Source: Marinibacterium anthonyi
GTDB taxonomy: Bacteria; Pseudomonadota; Alphaproteobacteria; Rhodobacterales; Rhodobacteraceae
DNA length: 64,000 nt
Assembly (NCBI GenBank): GCA_003217735.2
Contig: CP031585.1
Span: 3,645,501 to 3,709,500 of the forward strand
Reading direction: 5' to 3'
Part shown: piece by piece, positions 36,039 to 46,880 of the stretch
Layout of the letters: each line of letters begins with the position of its first letter
How positions within the stretch are numbered: the stretch's first letter is position 1
The notes under the pieces: generated by a model
Databases searched by the model: none
What the model was told of the DNA's origin: nothing
Seen by the model: the letters and a program-made list of their open reading frames with translations, nothing else
Translations under genes and position numbers: made by a program

Positions 36039-37703
36039 TCAACCCAGCCGGCTGATCACCACCAGCGCCTCGGGCTTGCGCCCGATTTCGTCCAGCGCGG
36101 TCTTGCGCGCCTGTTTGCGCAGCAGGTCTTCCAGCGCGTCGTCGTCCATCAGGGTCTTCTTGCCGGCCCGGGCCACGGCCTGGCCAAGGTCGGCCTCCAG
36201 CACCTCGGCCAGCGCCGCCTTGGACCGCCCGGTCTCGGGGAGGCCCATCAGTTCGACCCAGGGCTCGCCCAGGGGTTCGTCTTCTTCCAGGATGATCGTC
36301 ACCACGATGATCCCGTTCAGCGCCAGCCGGATCCGGTCACGCACGATCCCGTCCAGTGCCCCGATCTTCACCGCGCCATCCAGGTAAGTCTTGGTGACGT
36401 CGATATATTCCTCGACCGTTGGCGCATTGCCGGAAAGGTTCACCATGGTGCCGTTGGTGGCGATGATGCCGGCCATGCCCTTGGCTTCGGCCAGTCGGAC
36501 ATGTTCGCGCAGGTGCCGGTGTTCGCCATGCATCGGGATCACCATCTGCGGCTTGACCACGTCATGCACACGTTCCAGATCGGGGCGGTTGGCGTGGCCC
36601 GACACGTGATACCGCCCGGCGGAATCATCGACCACGTCGACACCCTTTTCCGAGAACTGGTTCATGATCCGGATAACACCGGCCTCGTTCCCCGGGATCG
36701 TCTTGGACGAGAACAGGAACGTGTCGCCCTCTTTCATCTCAAGCCCCAGGTACTTGCCCCGCGCCAGCTGGGCCGACGCCGCACGGCGTTCGCCCTGGCT
36801 GCCGGTCACCAGCAGCATCAGGTTCTCGCGCGGTATCTGGGTGGCGTCCTCGGGGCTGATGACCGACGGAAAATCGCTCAGAACACCGGTCTGCACGGCC
36901 GCCTCGACCATGCGGCGCATGGCCCGGCCCAACAGGACAATGGACCGCCCCGCCTTGGTCCCCGCTTCGGCCAGGGTCTTCACGCGGGCGATATTGGACG
37001 CGAAGGTCGTGGCGACGACCATGCCCGACGATTGCAGGATCAGCTCTTCGATCGCCGGGCCGACCTCGGATTCCGAGCGGCCCGGATGGGTCGAGAAGAC
37101 GTTGGTGCTGTCGCACATCAACGCCTTGACCCCGGTCGATGCGACCTCGGCCCACAGGTCCAGGTCGAAGGGTTCGCCGACCACCGGTTTGGCGTCGATC
37201 TTGAAGTCGCCGGTGTGAATCAGCCGCCCCTCGGGCGTGTCGATGACCAGCGCGGCGCTTTCGGGGATGGAATGCGACACCGGCAGGAAACCCACCGTGA
37301 ACGGGCCGGCCTGCACGGTCTCGGGCCAGGCCGACGCCAGGTGCACCACATCCTCGGGCAGCGCCCGTTCGGCCAGCTTGCGCCGGGCGATGTTGCCGGT
37401 GAACGCCCGCGCATAGATCGGCGCCTGCAGCGCCTCGTAGTGATGCGCCACGGCGCCCACGTGGTCTTCGTGGGCGTGGGTGATAAAGATCGCCTCCAGC
37501 CGGTCGGCACGGTCCGCCAGCCAGGCAATGTCGGGCAGGATCAGGTCGACACCGGGAGTGGTCTCCATATCCGGGAAGGCCACGCCGAGATCGACCAGGA
37601 TAAGACGTTCCTGCCCTTTCCGGCCGTAGCCGTAGACGTAACAGTTCATGCCGATTTCGCCGGCCCCACCCAGGGGGAGATAGATCAGTCGTTCACCGCT
37701 CAT
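36039..37703 (-). CDS. rnj: ribonuclease J
   Basis: A 554-residue metallo-beta-lactamase/beta-CASP ribonuclease that combines 5'-3' exo- and endonuclease action on RNA. The metal site HAHEDH is at residues 76-81, with SHSIPES and TGDFKID as further ligand motifs. The beta-CASP segment has VTGSQGE and VSGHANRPDL, then PMHGE. It lies 3 bases after coaX and is the last gene of the block that starts at nuoA. The terminator at 35994 follows. Confidence 0.94.
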   Translation of the reverse strand: MSGERLIYLPLGGAGEIGMNCYVYGYGRKGQERLILVDLGVAFPDMETTPGVDLILPDIAWLADRADRLEAIFITHAHEDHVGAVAHHYEALQAPIYARAFTGNIARRKLAERALPEDVVHLASAWPETVQAGPFTVGFLPVSHSIPESAALVIDTPEGRLIHTGDFKIDAKPVVGEPFDLDLWAEVASTGVKALMCDSTNVFSTHPGRSESEVGPAIEELILQSSGMVVATTFASNIARVKTLAEAGTKAGRSIVLLGRAMRRMVEAAVQTGVLSDFPSVISPEDATQIPRENLMLLVTGSQGERRAASAQLARGKYLGLEMKEGDTFLFSSKTIPGNEAGVIRIMNQFSEKGVDVVDDSAGRYHVSGHANRPDLERVHDVVKPQMVIPMHGEHRHLREHVRLAEAKGMAGIIATNGTMVNLSGNAPTVEEYIDVTKTYLDGAVKIGALDGIVRDRIRLALNGIIVVTIILEEDEPLGEPWVELMGLPETGRSKAALAEVLEADLGQAVARAGKKTLMDDDALEDLLRKQARKTALDEIGRKPEALVVISRLG

Positions 37704-37706
37704 GGC

Positions 37707-38480
37707 TTAGGAATTTTCCTTGTTATACTTGTGGATGACAGTTAAGCCATGCATTGTCAGATCGTCTTCGAACGCATCGAACAGCTCGACGCTTTGCTGG
37801 AACAACGGGGCCAGCCCCCCCGTAGAGATAACCCTCATTTCGCGGTCCCGCTCTGCCTTGATACGGCTGCAGATCTCGCGCACCAGGCCGATGTACCCCC
37901 AGAACACGCCGGACTGCATGCAGGCAACCGTATTCGTACCAACGACCCTCTGGGGCTTGGAAATGTCGACATGCGGCAGCGCCGCGGCGGCCTGGTGCAG
38001 GGCTTCCAGGCTCAGGTTCACGCCCGGGGCGATCACGCCCCCCACGTAGGCCCCGTCGGACGCGACCACGTCGAAGGTCGTCGCGGTGCCGAAATCCACC
38101 ACGATCAGGTTGCCGCCATGCCGGTCAAACCCCGCCACGGTATTGACCAGACGGTCCGGCCCGACGGCGGTCCCCACGTCGACCCGCACGTCGATGGGCA
38201 GGAGGCAGTCGGGCCGGCCCACGACGATGGGCCGCGTGTTGAAATAGCGATCCGCCAGGACGCGCAGGTTGAAGACCACGCGCGGCACGGTCGAGGACAC
38301 GATCATGTCGGTGATGTCGGCTTCGATCTTCTGGAACGCCATCAGCGTCGACAGCCAGACGTAATACTGGTCCGCCGTGCGCTGCCAGTCGGTGGCCGTG
38401 CGCCAGGTCGCCAGGAATTGCTGACCGTCCCAGATCGAGAAGACGGTATTGGTGTTGCCGCAGTCGATGGCAAGGAGCAT
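37707..38480 (-). CDS. coaX: type III pantothenate kinase
   Basis: A 257-residue CoaX that phosphorylates pantothenate in CoA synthesis. It is an ASKHA-fold kinase: MLLAIDCGNTNTVFSIW is phosphate-1, VGPDRLVNTVAG binds pantothenate and DFGTATTFDVV is phosphate-2. ISTGGLAPLF completes the fold. It lies between birA and the RNase J gene with gaps of 15 and 3 bases. The enzyme class is known to resist CoA feedback. Confidence 0.95.
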   Translation of the reverse strand: MLLAIDCGNTNTVFSIWDGQQFLATWRTATDWQRTADQYYVWLSTLMAFQKIEADITDMIVSSTVPRVVFNLRVLADRYFNTRPIVVGRPDCLLPIDVRVDVGTAVGPDRLVNTVAGFDRHGGNLIVVDFGTATTFDVVASDGAYVGGVIAPGVNLSLEALHQAAAALPHVDISKPQRVVGTNTVACMQSGVFWGYIGLVREICSRIKAERDREMRVISTGGLAPLFQQSVELFDAFEDDLTMHGLTVIHKYNKENS

Positions 38481-38495
38481 TCGCCCCTCCGTGTT

Positions 38496-39251
38496 TCAGA
38501 AAAAGACATCCGCCGCCGGGATGGCCACAAGGCCACGGGCGGTCTTTAGGACAAGATTGCCGGCTTCGTCCACCGTCTCGAACGTGCCAACCGTTTCGCT
38601 GTTGGTGGTGCGGGCGGTCATGACCTCGCCCAGCCGGGCGGCGCGGGCCAGCCAGGCGGTGCGGATCGGGGCAAAGCCGTAGCTGGTGAACTGCTGTTCA
38701 AGCCGCGCATAGGCCAGCGCCAACTGATCCAGGAAGGTTTCCGGGTCGACCCTGGCGCCGGTTTCCGACAACAGCGACACGGGCCGGACGGCGCCGGTTT
38801 CCACATCGGACGCGGGCGGGGCATCGACCAGGTTCACGCCGATGCCGATGAAAAGGTGGCTCAGCTGTCCACCCGCCCCCGCGCTTTCCATCAGGACGCC
38901 CGACAGCTTGCCGCCGTTCAGCAGCACGTCGTTAGGCCATTTCAGTGCCAGCCCATCGGCCCGCCCCGTCACCGCCACGACGGCATCGAACAGCGCCAGC
39001 GCCACCACGAAGGACCGCAGCGCCGCGATCCGCGCCGGTTCGGCCGGACGCAAAGCCAGGGTTGCGGTGAAATTGCCCCTGGGGTTCTTCCAGACCCGCC
39101 CCCGGCGTCCCCGGGCGGACATCTGTTCCATCGCCAGGATCCATTCGGGCCCGGCCAGGGACGGCGCCAGGCGCGCCGCCTCGTTCAGCGTGGAATCGAC
39201 CGTCTGAAGGACCCGCCGGCCGTACCCCGCCGGCCAGGTCTCAGTGGACAA
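38496..39251 (-). CDS. birA: biotin--[acetyl-CoA-carboxylase] ligase
   Basis: A 251-residue monofunctional biotin protein ligase without the N-terminal HTH of E. coli BirA, so it is not a repressor. The biotinyl-AMP loop is [10 protein letters not shown] and the lysine-containing KWPNDVL and GKLSGVLME follow. It loads biotin onto carboxylases; the MCC alpha subunit at 61371 carries a matching EAMKM site. It appears to start at TTG 39251, overlapping the nuoN stop by 11 bases, so it is coupled to complex I. Confidence 0.92.
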   Translation of the reverse strand: MSTETWPAGYGRRVLQTVDSTLNEAARLAPSLAGPEWILAMEQMSARGRRGRVWKNPRGNFTATLALRPAEPARIAALRSFVVALALFDAVVAVTGRADGLALKWPNDVLLNGGKLSGVLMESAGAGGQLSHLFIGIGVNLVDAPPASDVETGAVRPVSLLSETGARVDPETFLDQLALAYARLEQQFTSYGFAPIRTAWLARAARLGEVMTARTTNSETVGTFETVDEAGNLVLKTARGLVAIPAADVFF

Positions 39252-40686
39252 GTGCTGCCGCCGCGGCTGCGGCCGCCCCCTCGATGCCGAAAAGGTTCAC
39301 GATCCCCAGCAGCATGGCCGTCGCCGTGGCCGCCAGGAAAAGCGACAGAACCGGCGCTTCGGTGTGGTCAAGCTCTTCGCCCGTGTCGGTGCCGAAGTAC
39401 ATGTAATAGACGATGCGCAGGTAGTAGAACGCCCCGATGACCGAGGCGAACACACCGGCGACCGCCAGCCAGGTCAGCCCGCCTTCGTAGGCGGCGCGCA
39501 GCACGTAGACCTTCCCGATGAAGCCCAGCATCGGCGGCATGCCCGCCATCGAAAACAGCAGCACCAGCATCGCCAGCGCCCGCCCCGGTTCCCGGCCGGC
39601 ATAAAGGTTCAGCGACCGGGTGTCGGTGACCGGCTGTCCGTCCTTTTCCATCATCAGGATGAAGGCGAAGGTGCCGACGTTCATCGCGATGTAGACCGAC
39701 ATGTAGATCAGCATGGCCCGCACGCCGATTTCCAGCCCCGAGGCCAGGCCCATCAGCGCGTAGCCCATGTGCGCGATCGAGGAATAGGCCATCAGGCGCT
39801 TGATGTTGGTCTGCGCGATCGCCGCGATCGACCCCAGGAACATCGACGCGACCGACAGCGCCGCGATCACCTGCTGCCAGTCGCTGACCGCGTCGCCGAA
39901 GGCGTCGTACAGCACCCGCGCGAACAGCGCCATGGCCGCGACCTTGGGCGCGGTGGCGAAAAACGCGGTGACCGGGGTCGGCGCGCCTTCGTAGACGTCC
40001 GGCGTCCACATGTGGAACGGCACGGCCGAAACCTTGAACGCCAGGCCCGAGATCATGAAGACAAGGCCAAACAGGAAGCCCACCGGCAGGTCGCCCGCAT
40101 GCGCGGTCTGAATGATGTTGGAAAACAGCGTCGAGCCGGAATAGCCGTAGACCAGAGAGGCCCCGTACAGCAGCATGCCCGAGGACAGCGCGCCCAGCAC
40201 GAAGTACTTCAGCCCCGCCTCGGTCGATTTCACGCTGTCCCGGCGCAGCGCGGCAACCACGTACAGCGCCAGCGACATCAGCTCGAGCCCCATGTAAAGC
40301 ACCATGAGGTCGCCGGCGCTGACCATCACCATCATGCCGACCGCCGACAGGCACACCAGCACCGGGTATTCGAAGCGCAAGAGCCCGCGCCGCTGCATGT
40401 AATCCTGGCTCATCGCCAGGACGCAGGCGGCGGATATCAGGATCGCCACCTTGGAAAAACGCGAGAAGGCGTCGTCGATGAACATGCCGCCAAAGCCTTC
40501 ATGCGCCCCGCCGTTGCTGCGCGAGATGATCCAGACCGCGAGGACAAGCATCAGTCCGGAGGTCGCCCAGACCAGGCCGGGGGCCAGGCGATCCTTGCCG
40601 CCATAGACCCCACCCACCAGCGCCAGCATGGCGAAGATGGCCAGGATCATCTCGGGCAGGATTAGGTTCAGATCAGCCTGAAGCAT
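39241..40686 (-). CDS. nuoN: NADH-quinone oxidoreductase subunit N
   Basis: A 481-residue antiporter-like proton-pumping subunit with about 14 membrane helices. The functional helix breaks contain [16 protein letters not shown] and [17 protein letters not shown] with the conserved histidine and nearby lysines. [19 protein letters not shown] is a family signature. It is the last nuo gene, 15 bases after nuoM, and overlaps birA. Confidence 0.96.
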   Translation of the reverse strand: MLQADLNLILPEMILAIFAMLALVGGVYGGKDRLAPGLVWATSGLMLVLAVWIISRSNGGAHEGFGGMFIDDAFSRFSKVAILISAACVLAMSQDYMQRRGLLRFEYPVLVCLSAVGMMVMVSAGDLMVLYMGLELMSLALYVVAALRRDSVKSTEAGLKYFVLGALSSGMLLYGASLVYGYSGSTLFSNIIQTAHAGDLPVGFLFGLVFMISGLAFKVSAVPFHMWTPDVYEGAPTPVTAFFATAPKVAAMALFARVLYDAFGDAVSDWQQVIAALSVASMFLGSIAAIAQTNIKRLMAYSSIAHMGYALMGLASGLEIGVRAMLIYMSVYIAMNVGTFAFILMMEKDGQPVTDTRSLNLYAGREPGRALAMLVLLFSMAGMPPMLGFIGKVYVLRAAYEGGLTWLAVAGVFASVIGAFYYLRIVYYMYFGTDTGEELDHTEAPVLSLFLAATATAMLLGIVNLFGIEGAAAAAAAALVH

Positions 40687-40701
40687 CAGGTGTCCTCCAG
40701 A

Positions 40702-42255
40702 TCAGTGAGACGCGGCCGTGGCGACGACGCCGTCGATGCGGCCCGCCTCCATCAGCGCGTCATTGTGATTTTTGATCAGGGCCGTGACGGTCGGGCCGAT
40801 GATATCGGTGACGGCGGCGGGATAGACCCCCAGAAACAGCGTCATCGCCACAAGAGGCGCGAACATCCATCTTTCGCGCAGGTCCAGGTCCTTGATCGTC
40901 TTCAGGCTCTCCTTGATCAGCGACCCCATCACCACGCGGCGATAGAGGAACAGCGCGTAGGACGCCGACAGGATGACGCCGGTCGTGGCGAACAGCGCGA
41001 CCCAGGTGTTGACCTTGAAGGCGCCCATCAGCGTCAGGAATTCACCGATGAAGCCCGAGGTCCCCGGAAGGCCGACGTTGGCCATGGTGAAGAACATGAA
41101 GATCAGCGCATAGACCGGCATCCGGTTGATCAGCCCGCCATAAGACGAGATCTCGCGCGTGTGCATGCGGTCGTAGATCACGCCGACGACCAGGAACAGA
41201 CCGGCCGAGATGAAGCCGTGGCTGAGCATCTGGAACATCGCGCCGTCGATCCCCTGCTGGTTCGCGGCAAAGATCCCCATGGTCACATAGCCCATGTGCG
41301 CGACCGACGAATAGGCGATCAGCTTCTTCATGTCGGTCTGCACCAGCGCCACCAGCGAGGTGTAGACGATGGCGATCACCGACAGCCACAGCACCAGCGG
41401 CGTCAGCACGTCGACCCCCACCGGGAACATCGGGAACGAGAACCGCAGGAACCCGTAGCCCCCCATCTTCAGCAGGATCGCGGCAAGGTCGACCGACCCC
41501 GCCGTCGGCGCCTGCACGTGGGCATCCGGCAGCCAGGTGTGCACCGGCCACATCGGCGTCTTGACCGCGAAGCTGATGAAGAAGCCCAGGAACAGGATCG
41601 TCTGGAACCCGCCCGGCACGGTGACCCCCAGCAGGACCATCGGATCCGAGGCAAAGTCGTAATGCAGCAGAGCCTCGATATCGGTGGTGTGGGCATGTTC
41701 ATAGATCGCCACCATCGAGATCAGCATCAGGACCGATCCCAGGAAGGTGTAGATGAAGAACTTGAACGCCGCGTAGATCCGCCGCGGCCCGCCCCAGATC
41801 CCGATGATCAGGAACATCGGGATCAGGCCCGCTTCGAAGAAGACGTAGAACAGCACCAGGTCCAGAGCCATAAACACGCCAAGCATCAGCGTTTCCAGCA
41901 CCAGGAAGGCGATCATGTATTCCTTGACCCGCCGCTGCGCATTCCAGGACGCGATGATGGTGATCGGCATCATGAAGGTCGTCAGCATGACGAACAGCAC
42001 CGAAATGCCGTCGACGCCCATCTTGTAGCGCAGGCCCAGCAGCCAGGGCCGGTCCTCGATCATCTGCAGCCCGGTGTTCGACGGATCGAACTGGAACAGG
42101 ATGAACAGCGACACGATGAAGGTAAGCGTGGTGGCGATCAGCGCCACCCACTTGGCATTCTTCTGAGCAGCCTCATCCTCGCCCCGCAGGAAGACCGCCA
42201 GGATCACCGCCGCGATCGACGGCGTGAAGGTGACGATGGAGAGAAGATTGTCCAT
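40702..42255 (-). CDS. nuoM: NADH-quinone oxidoreductase subunit M
   Basis: A 517-residue proton-pumping membrane subunit with about 14 helices. [20 protein letters not shown] and [18 protein letters not shown] are the signatures of NuoM, with the pumping lysines and histidine. The start overlaps the nuoL stop by one base. Confidence 0.97.
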   Translation of the reverse strand: MDNLLSIVTFTPSIAAVILAVFLRGEDEAAQKNAKWVALIATTLTFIVSLFILFQFDPSNTGLQMIEDRPWLLGLRYKMGVDGISVLFVMLTTFMMPITIIASWNAQRRVKEYMIAFLVLETLMLGVFMALDLVLFYVFFEAGLIPMFLIIGIWGGPRRIYAAFKFFIYTFLGSVLMLISMVAIYEHAHTTDIEALLHYDFASDPMVLLGVTVPGGFQTILFLGFFISFAVKTPMWPVHTWLPDAHVQAPTAGSVDLAAILLKMGGYGFLRFSFPMFPVGVDVLTPLVLWLSVIAIVYTSLVALVQTDMKKLIAYSSVAHMGYVTMGIFAANQQGIDGAMFQMLSHGFISAGLFLVVGVIYDRMHTREISSYGGLINRMPVYALIFMFFTMANVGLPGTSGFIGEFLTLMGAFKVNTWVALFATTGVILSASYALFLYRRVVMGSLIKESLKTIKDLDLRERWMFAPLVAMTLFLGVYPAAVTDIIGPTVTALIKNHNDALMEAGRIDGVVATAASH

Positions 42256-44372
42256 TATTCCGCCCCTCCGGTGAGCGTCATCCAGGTAACGAAGATCGCG
42301 ATGCCGATGACCATCGCGAAGGCATAGGTGAAGATGTATCCGGTCTGCGCGCGACCGGCGAGCCGGGCCATGAAGGGGATGAAGCCAAGCGCGATGCTGT
42401 TGATCGACCCGTCGATGACCTTGCCGTCACCCTCTTTCCACAGGATGCGGCCGATCCACATGGTGGGCCGCACGAAGATCGCGTCGTAAAGCTCGTCGAA
42501 ATACCACTTGTTCAGCAGGAACAGGTACAGCGGACGCTGGTTCCGGGCCAGTTGCCCCGGCAGCGCCGGGTTCACGATGTAGAACAGGTACGCCATCCCA
42601 AGGCCCAGCAGCATCGCGATGAAGGGCGATACCTTGACCCAGACCGGCGATGCGTGGGCGTCTTCCAGCACGTGGTTGTCCGGCGCCATGTACAGCGCGC
42701 CCTGCCCCGGTTCCCCGGCAAAGACGACGTGATGTTCGCCCTCGGCCTGACCCGTGTCGGCGACCGCCGTGTCGCCATGGCCTTCCTCGGTGGCCTCGGT
42801 GGCGGTGTCGGCATGTCCTTCACCGGCATGAACGCCCGCCTCGGCGACCGGGATGCCGTAGAACCTGCCGACCTTGTCGGCATGCCCGAAGAAGTTGCCG
42901 TACCAGATCATCCCCGCGAAGACCGCGCCGAAGGCCAGCACACCCAGCGGCACCAGCATGGTCCTGGGGCTTTCATGGGCATGTTCATGGGCGTGCTTGT
43001 TGCCCCGCGCCTCGCCGAAGAAGGTCAGGAAGATCAGCCGCCAGGAATAGAAGCTGGTGAAGGCCGCGGCGATGACCAGCATCCAGAACCCGTACATCGT
43101 GCCACCGGCCCAGGCGCTTTCGATGATCGCGTCCTTCGACAGGAAGCCGGCGAAGCCGATGTTGGTCAGCGGAATGCCGACGCCGGTGATGGCCAGCGTG
43201 CCGATCACCATCGTCCAGAAGGTGAACGGGATCTTCTTCCTCAGCCCGCCATAGTTCATCATGTCCTGTTCGTGGTGCATCGCGTGAATGACGGACCCCG
43301 CGCACAGGAACAGCAGCGCCTTGAAGAAGGCGTGGGTCAGCAGGTGGAACATGGCCGCCGAATACATCCCGACGCCCGCGGCCACGAACATGTAGCCCAG
43401 CTGCGAACAGGTCGAATAGGCGATGACGCGCTTGATGTCGGTCTGCACCAGACCGACCGTCGCGGCAAAGAACGCCGTGGTCGCGCCGATGACGGTGATG
43501 AACCCGGCCGCGTAAGGCGCGAATTCATAGACCGGCGACATGCGGCAGACCAGGAAGACCCCCGCCGTCACCATGGTCGCGGCGTGGATCAGCGCCGACA
43601 CAGGTGTCGGGCCTTCCATCGCGTCCGGCAGCCAGGTGTGCAGGAACAGCTGCGCCGATTTCCCCATCGCCCCGATGAACAGCAGGATGCCCACCACCTC
43701 GGCCGCGTTCCAGTCGCGCCACAGGAAGGTCAGCTGAGTCTCGGCGAGGGTCGGGGCCGACGCGAAGATGTCCGACAGCGAGATACTGTCGACCACGTAA
43801 TACAGGACGAAGATCCCCAGCGCGAAGCCGAAGTCGCCGACCCGGTTGACGATGAACGCCTTCATCGCCGCCTTGTTGGCCGACGGTTTGCGGAAATAGA
43901 ACCCGATCAGCAGGTAGGACGCCAGGCCGACCCCTTCCCAGCCAAAGAACATCTGGGCCAGGTTGTCCGAGGTCACCAGCATCAGCATGGCAAAGGTGAA
44001 CAGCGACAGGTAGGCAAAGAACCTTGCCCGGTAGCTTTCGTTGTCGGCGAAGTTCTCGTCATGCGCCATGTAGCCGAAGCTGTAGAGATGCACGAGCGAG
44101 CTGACCGTGGTGATCACGATCAGCATGATCGCGGTCAGCCGGTCCATCCGGATCATCCAGTCGGCCGACAGCGTGCCGCTTTCGATCCAGCGCATGATGG
44201 TGATCTGTTCGGTCACGCCGTCGAAGGTGAAGAAGACGATCCAGGACAGGAAGGCCGACAGGAACAGCAGCCCGGTGGCGGTCCACTGGGCGGCCTTCTC
44301 GCCGATCAGGGTCCAGCCAAAGCCGCAGACGATCGCACCCACCAAAGGGGCGAAAAGGAGGATGGTTTCCAT
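42255..44372 (-). CDS. nuoL: NADH-quinone oxidoreductase subunit L
   Basis: A 705-residue distal proton-pumping subunit with the long C-terminal lateral helix. Signatures are [36 protein letters not shown] and [17 protein letters not shown]. It is longer than the E. coli subunit (613 residues). The extra length includes a His/Glu-rich stretch ([10 protein letters not shown]) and a hydrophilic insert of about 90 residues before the last helices ([19 protein letters not shown]). The insert could contact metal or neighbouring proteins; that is inference. Confidence 0.97.
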   Translation of the reverse strand: METILLFAPLVGAIVCGFGWTLIGEKAAQWTATGLLFLSAFLSWIVFFTFDGVTEQITIMRWIESGTLSADWMIRMDRLTAIMLIVITTVSSLVHLYSFGYMAHDENFADNESYRARFFAYLSLFTFAMLMLVTSDNLAQMFFGWEGVGLASYLLIGFYFRKPSANKAAMKAFIVNRVGDFGFALGIFVLYYVVDSISLSDIFASAPTLAETQLTFLWRDWNAAEVVGILLFIGAMGKSAQLFLHTWLPDAMEGPTPVSALIHAATMVTAGVFLVCRMSPVYEFAPYAAGFITVIGATTAFFAATVGLVQTDIKRVIAYSTCSQLGYMFVAAGVGMYSAAMFHLLTHAFFKALLFLCAGSVIHAMHHEQDMMNYGGLRKKIPFTFWTMVIGTLAITGVGIPLTNIGFAGFLSKDAIIESAWAGGTMYGFWMLVIAAAFTSFYSWRLIFLTFFGEARGNKHAHEHAHESPRTMLVPLGVLAFGAVFAGMIWYGNFFGHADKVGRFYGIPVAEAGVHAGEGHADTATEATEEGHGDTAVADTGQAEGEHHVVFAGEPGQGALYMAPDNHVLEDAHASPVWVKVSPFIAMLLGLGMAYLFYIVNPALPGQLARNQRPLYLFLLNKWYFDELYDAIFVRPTMWIGRILWKEGDGKVIDGSINSIALGFIPFMARLAGRAQTGYIFTYAFAMVIGIAIFVTWMTLTGGAE

Positions 44373-44379
44373 GGGCCCC

Positions 44380-44685
44380 TTAACCTTTCATCATGTTGAC
44401 GTCTTCCACGGCGATCGTGCCGCGGTTGCGGAAGAAGCACACCAGGATCGCAAGGCCGATCGCCGCCTCGGCGGCGGCGACCGTCAGGACGAAAAGCGTA
44501 AAGACCTGTCCCACCAGGTCGCCCAGGAAGGACGAAAAGGACACCAGGTTGATGTTCACCGCCAGCAGGATAAGTTCGACGCTCATCAACAGGATGATGA
44601 TGTTCTTGCGGTTCAGAAAGATCCCGAAGATGCCGATGACGACAAGCGTCGCCGCCACCGTCAGGTAATGTTCAAGTCCGATCAT
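44380..44685 (-). CDS. nuoK: NADH-quinone oxidoreductase subunit K
   Basis: A 101-residue subunit with three membrane helices. The conserved membrane glutamates lie in [11 protein letters not shown] and [12 protein letters not shown]. It is 7 bases from nuoL and 4 bases after a gene for a 153-residue non-core protein. Confidence 0.96.
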   Translation of the reverse strand: MIGLEHYLTVAATLVVIGIFGIFLNRKNIIILLMSVELILLAVNINLVSFSSFLGDLVGQVFTLFVLTVAAAEAAIGLAILVCFFRNRGTIAVEDVNMMKG

Positions 44686-44689
44686 GTGT

Positions 44690-45151
44690 TCACCATTCCA
44701 TTAGCGGGCGGCCGTACTTGGTGCAGGCATGCTGCGCCAGCGGCACGACATCGTCGTCCTGGCCGAATTCGTTGGTCTGTTGCGCCGACACCGGATCGGG
44801 GAAATCGGACGGCGCGGCGTCGCCTTCGAACACCGTCGAATAGCTGTGATCGTCGCAGTTGAACTGGTGGGTCGTGAAGACCGGCCCGGTCCCGGTTTCA
44901 TTGCGCGAGGTCATCATCACCGTGCCGTCGCCGAAATCCTTCGTGGCGACCTCGTAATGTTTGTCGATGTCCTGGATCTCGGTATCGGTGGTCGCGGCCA
45001 TTGCGCCCCCGGCGCCCGCCATGAAGACAGCCGCAAAGACTGCCGGGACGGCACCCGCGCCAATCCCGCGTCGGCCACTGGGCAGGGGCCTGATGATCAC
45101 CTGGGCGAAGAGCGTTTCGGCCCCCGCCAGAAAATGTCCCGATCCGATCAT
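44690..45151 (-). CDS. hypothetical exported-looking protein in the nuo operon
   Basis: A 153-residue protein I do not recognise. An N-terminal stretch of about 28 residues with GRR precedes a hydrophobic segment ([20 protein letters not shown]), then a soluble domain with two cysteines in FNCDDHSYS and QHACTKYGR that could form a disulfide. A periplasmic location is likely. ATG 45151 has a GGAGGG site. If a GTG about 17 codons later is used, the signal peptide would be of ordinary length. It lies between a 69-residue protein gene and nuoK. Confidence 0.65.
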   Translation of the reverse strand: MIGSGHFLAGAETLFAQVIIRPLPSGRRGIGAGAVPAVFAAVFMAGAGGAMAATTDTEIQDIDKHYEVATKDFGDGTVMMTSRNETGTGPVFTTHQFNCDDHSYSTVFEGDAAPSDFPDPVSAQQTNEFGQDDDVVPLAQHACTKYGRPLMEW

Positions 45152-45168
45152 TCGTGTCCCTCCGGGTC

Positions 45169-45378
45169 TCAGTGCCCGTTCGATCCGTTTTCAATCCGCC
45201 GTTTCGCGATCTGCCGGCTGATCCAGCCGATCACGATGGGGCCCTTGTACCCGGTCTTCTTCTGGAAGATCCGGTAGCAGATCGCCGTGGCGCCCACCTT
45301 CACCCCCCACAGCGCCGCGACACCCGCCACACCGATGGTCTGAAAGATCTCTTCGGCGATGCCGAGGACCCCGGCCAT
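45169..45378 (-). CDS. small hypothetical protein between nuoJ and nuoK
   Basis: A 69-residue protein with one hydrophobic segment (TIGVAGVAALWGVKVGATAICY) and a very basic C-terminus (RQIAKRRIENGSNGH). It looks like a single-pass membrane protein. It starts 1 base after the nuoJ stop and so is translated with it. I do not recognise the family. Confidence 0.65.
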   Translation of the reverse strand: MAGVLGIAEEIFQTIGVAGVAALWGVKVGATAICYRIFQKKTGYKGPIVIGWISRQIAKRRIENGSNGH

Positions 45379-45379
45379 C

Positions 45380-45982
45380 TTACAGTCCCTGCCCCGGTTT
45401 CACGTCCTTGAGCTCCATCGCCTTGGCCGGATCGCGGTAGATCTGGGCCAGGATGTCCTGGCGCTTGACGTTCTGGCGATGGCGCAGCGTCAGCAGGATC
45501 GCCCCGATCATCGCCACCAGCAGGATCAGGCCCGCCAGCTGGAACAGCAGGAAATACTGGTCATACAGGATCATCCCCAGCGCCTGGGTGTTGTGCATCC
45601 CTTCCGGCGTCGGGTTGGCGCGCATGGTGTCGGCCGCCTGGTTCGCGTCCCACGCACCGAAGGCAAAGGCGAACTGCATCAGCAGGATCACCCCGATCAG
45701 CAGCGCCAGCGGCATGTATTTCGCCATCTCCGCCTTCAGCTCGGCAAAGTCGACGTCCAGCATCATCACCACGAACAGGAACAGCACCGCGACCGCGCCG
45801 ACGTAGACGATGATCAGCAGCATCGCGACGAATTCGGCGCCCAGCAGGATGAACAGCCCCGCCGCCGACAGGAAGGCCAGGATCAGCCACAGCACCGAAT
45901 GCACCGGCTGCCGGCTTATGACGGTGAACAGGCCGCCGGCGATCACGCCAAGGGCGAAAAGGTAAAAGGCAAAGACGCTCAT
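45380..45982 (-). CDS. nuoJ: NADH-quinone oxidoreductase subunit J
   Basis: A 200-residue membrane subunit with five helices. [25 protein letters not shown] and [19 protein letters not shown] are the diagnostic stretches, the latter with the pi-bulge helix that couples quinone reduction to proton movement. It overlaps the CMD-like gene upstream (ATGA). Confidence 0.96.
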   Translation of the reverse strand: MSVFAFYLFALGVIAGGLFTVISRQPVHSVLWLILAFLSAAGLFILLGAEFVAMLLIIVYVGAVAVLFLFVVMMLDVDFAELKAEMAKYMPLALLIGVILLMQFAFAFGAWDANQAADTMRANPTPEGMHNTQALGMILYDQYFLLFQLAGLILLVAMIGAILLTLRHRQNVKRQDILAQIYRDPAKAMELKDVKPGQGL

Positions 45983-46389
45983 GACTGATCTTCCTCCGTG
46001 TCGGCCATGGCCTCTTGCGCAAGCTCAAGCGCGCGCGACATCGCCGGGATACCGGCGAAGAATGACATCTGGCCGATGGTCTCGACGATTTCCTGTTTGC
46101 GGGCCCCCGCCTCGACCGCGTGCTTCACGGTCTGGCGCACGGCCGTATCGTTCTGGGCGCCCTGCATGGTCAGCCCGGCCAGCGTCAGAAGCAGCCGCGT
46201 CTTGGCGTCCAGCCCTTCCTTGTTGACCGTGTTGCCGAACCACAGCTCCATGATGTCCTTGGGCAGCGTGGGCCACAGCGCCTCGAACCCCTTGGGCGAA
46301 AAATGCTCGAGCGCAGGGTTGAAGGCCTTCGCCATGTCCCGGGCCTGCTGCATCATCAGCTCGAAGGGGTTCGTTGGCTGTTCACTCAT
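45979..46389 (-). CDS. cysteine-free AhpD/carboxymuconolactone decarboxylase-like protein
   Basis: A 136-residue helical protein. The second half has the CMD/AhpD layout ([36 protein letters not shown]), then an N-to-C helix pair. AhpD enzymes carry a redox CxxC; this protein has no cysteine at all, so it cannot be a peroxidase of that type. The first 40 residues ([24 protein letters not shown]) look phasin-like. It overlaps nuoI before it and nuoJ after it by ATGA, so its output is matched to complex I. The function is unknown. Confidence 0.75.
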   Translation of the reverse strand: MSEQPTNPFELMMQQARDMAKAFNPALEHFSPKGFEALWPTLPKDIMELWFGNTVNKEGLDAKTRLLLTLAGLTMQGAQNDTAVRQTVKHAVEAGARKQEIVETIGQMSFFAGIPAMSRALELAQEAMADTEEDQS

Positions 46390-46880
46390 CTGTAGGGCGC
46401 ATCCAGTTCGAGGTTATGGGCAATGGCCGCTTCCCAGCGTTCGCCGTTCTCCAGAAGCTTGGCCTTGTCGTAGAACAGCTCCTCGCGGGTCTCGGTCGAG
46501 AATTCGAAGTTCGGCCCTTCGACGATGGCATCCACCGGACAGGCTTCCTGGCAGAAGCCGCAATAGATGCATTTCGTCATGTCGATGTCGTAGCGCGTGG
46601 TGCGCCGCGATCCGTCCTCGCGCGGTTCCGCGTCGATGGTGATCGCCTGGGCGGGGCAGATCGCCTCGCACAGCTTGCAGGCGATGCACCGTTCTTCCCC
46701 GTTGGGATAGCGGCGCAGCGCGTGTTCGCCGCGGAACCGGGGGCTTAGCGGGCCCTTTTCATGCGGATAGTTCACCGTCGCCTTGGGGGCAAAGAAGTAC
46801 TTCAGCCCCAGCTGGAAGCCCTTGAAGAAATCGGCGAGCAGGAAATACTTTGCCGCGCGTTCGTAATCGATCTGCGTCAT
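46386..46880 (-). CDS. nuoI: NADH-quinone oxidoreductase subunit I
   Basis: A 164-residue ferredoxin-like subunit that carries clusters N6a and N6b. The two CxxCxxCxxxCP motifs are [12 protein letters not shown] and [12 protein letters not shown]. An AGGAGCAGAG site precedes the ATG. A 24-codon ORF overlaps its start as ATGA. Confidence 0.97.
   Translation of the reverse strand: MTQIDYERAAKYFLLADFFKGFQLGLKYFFAPKATVNYPHEKGPLSPRFRGEHALRRYPNGEERCIACKLCEAICPAQAITIDAEPREDGSRRTTRYDIDMTKCIYCGFCQEACPVDAIVEGPNFEFSTETREELFYDKAKLLENGERWEAAIAHNLELDAPYR

Noticed and set aside
36501-37745. 414-codon open frame on the plus strand opposite the RNase J gene
   Set aside because: Antisense shadow of a strongly supported gene.
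42552-44399. 615-codon open frame on the plus strand opposite nuoL
   Set aside because: Antisense shadow; the product has no membrane or soluble domain pattern, and NuoL is certain.
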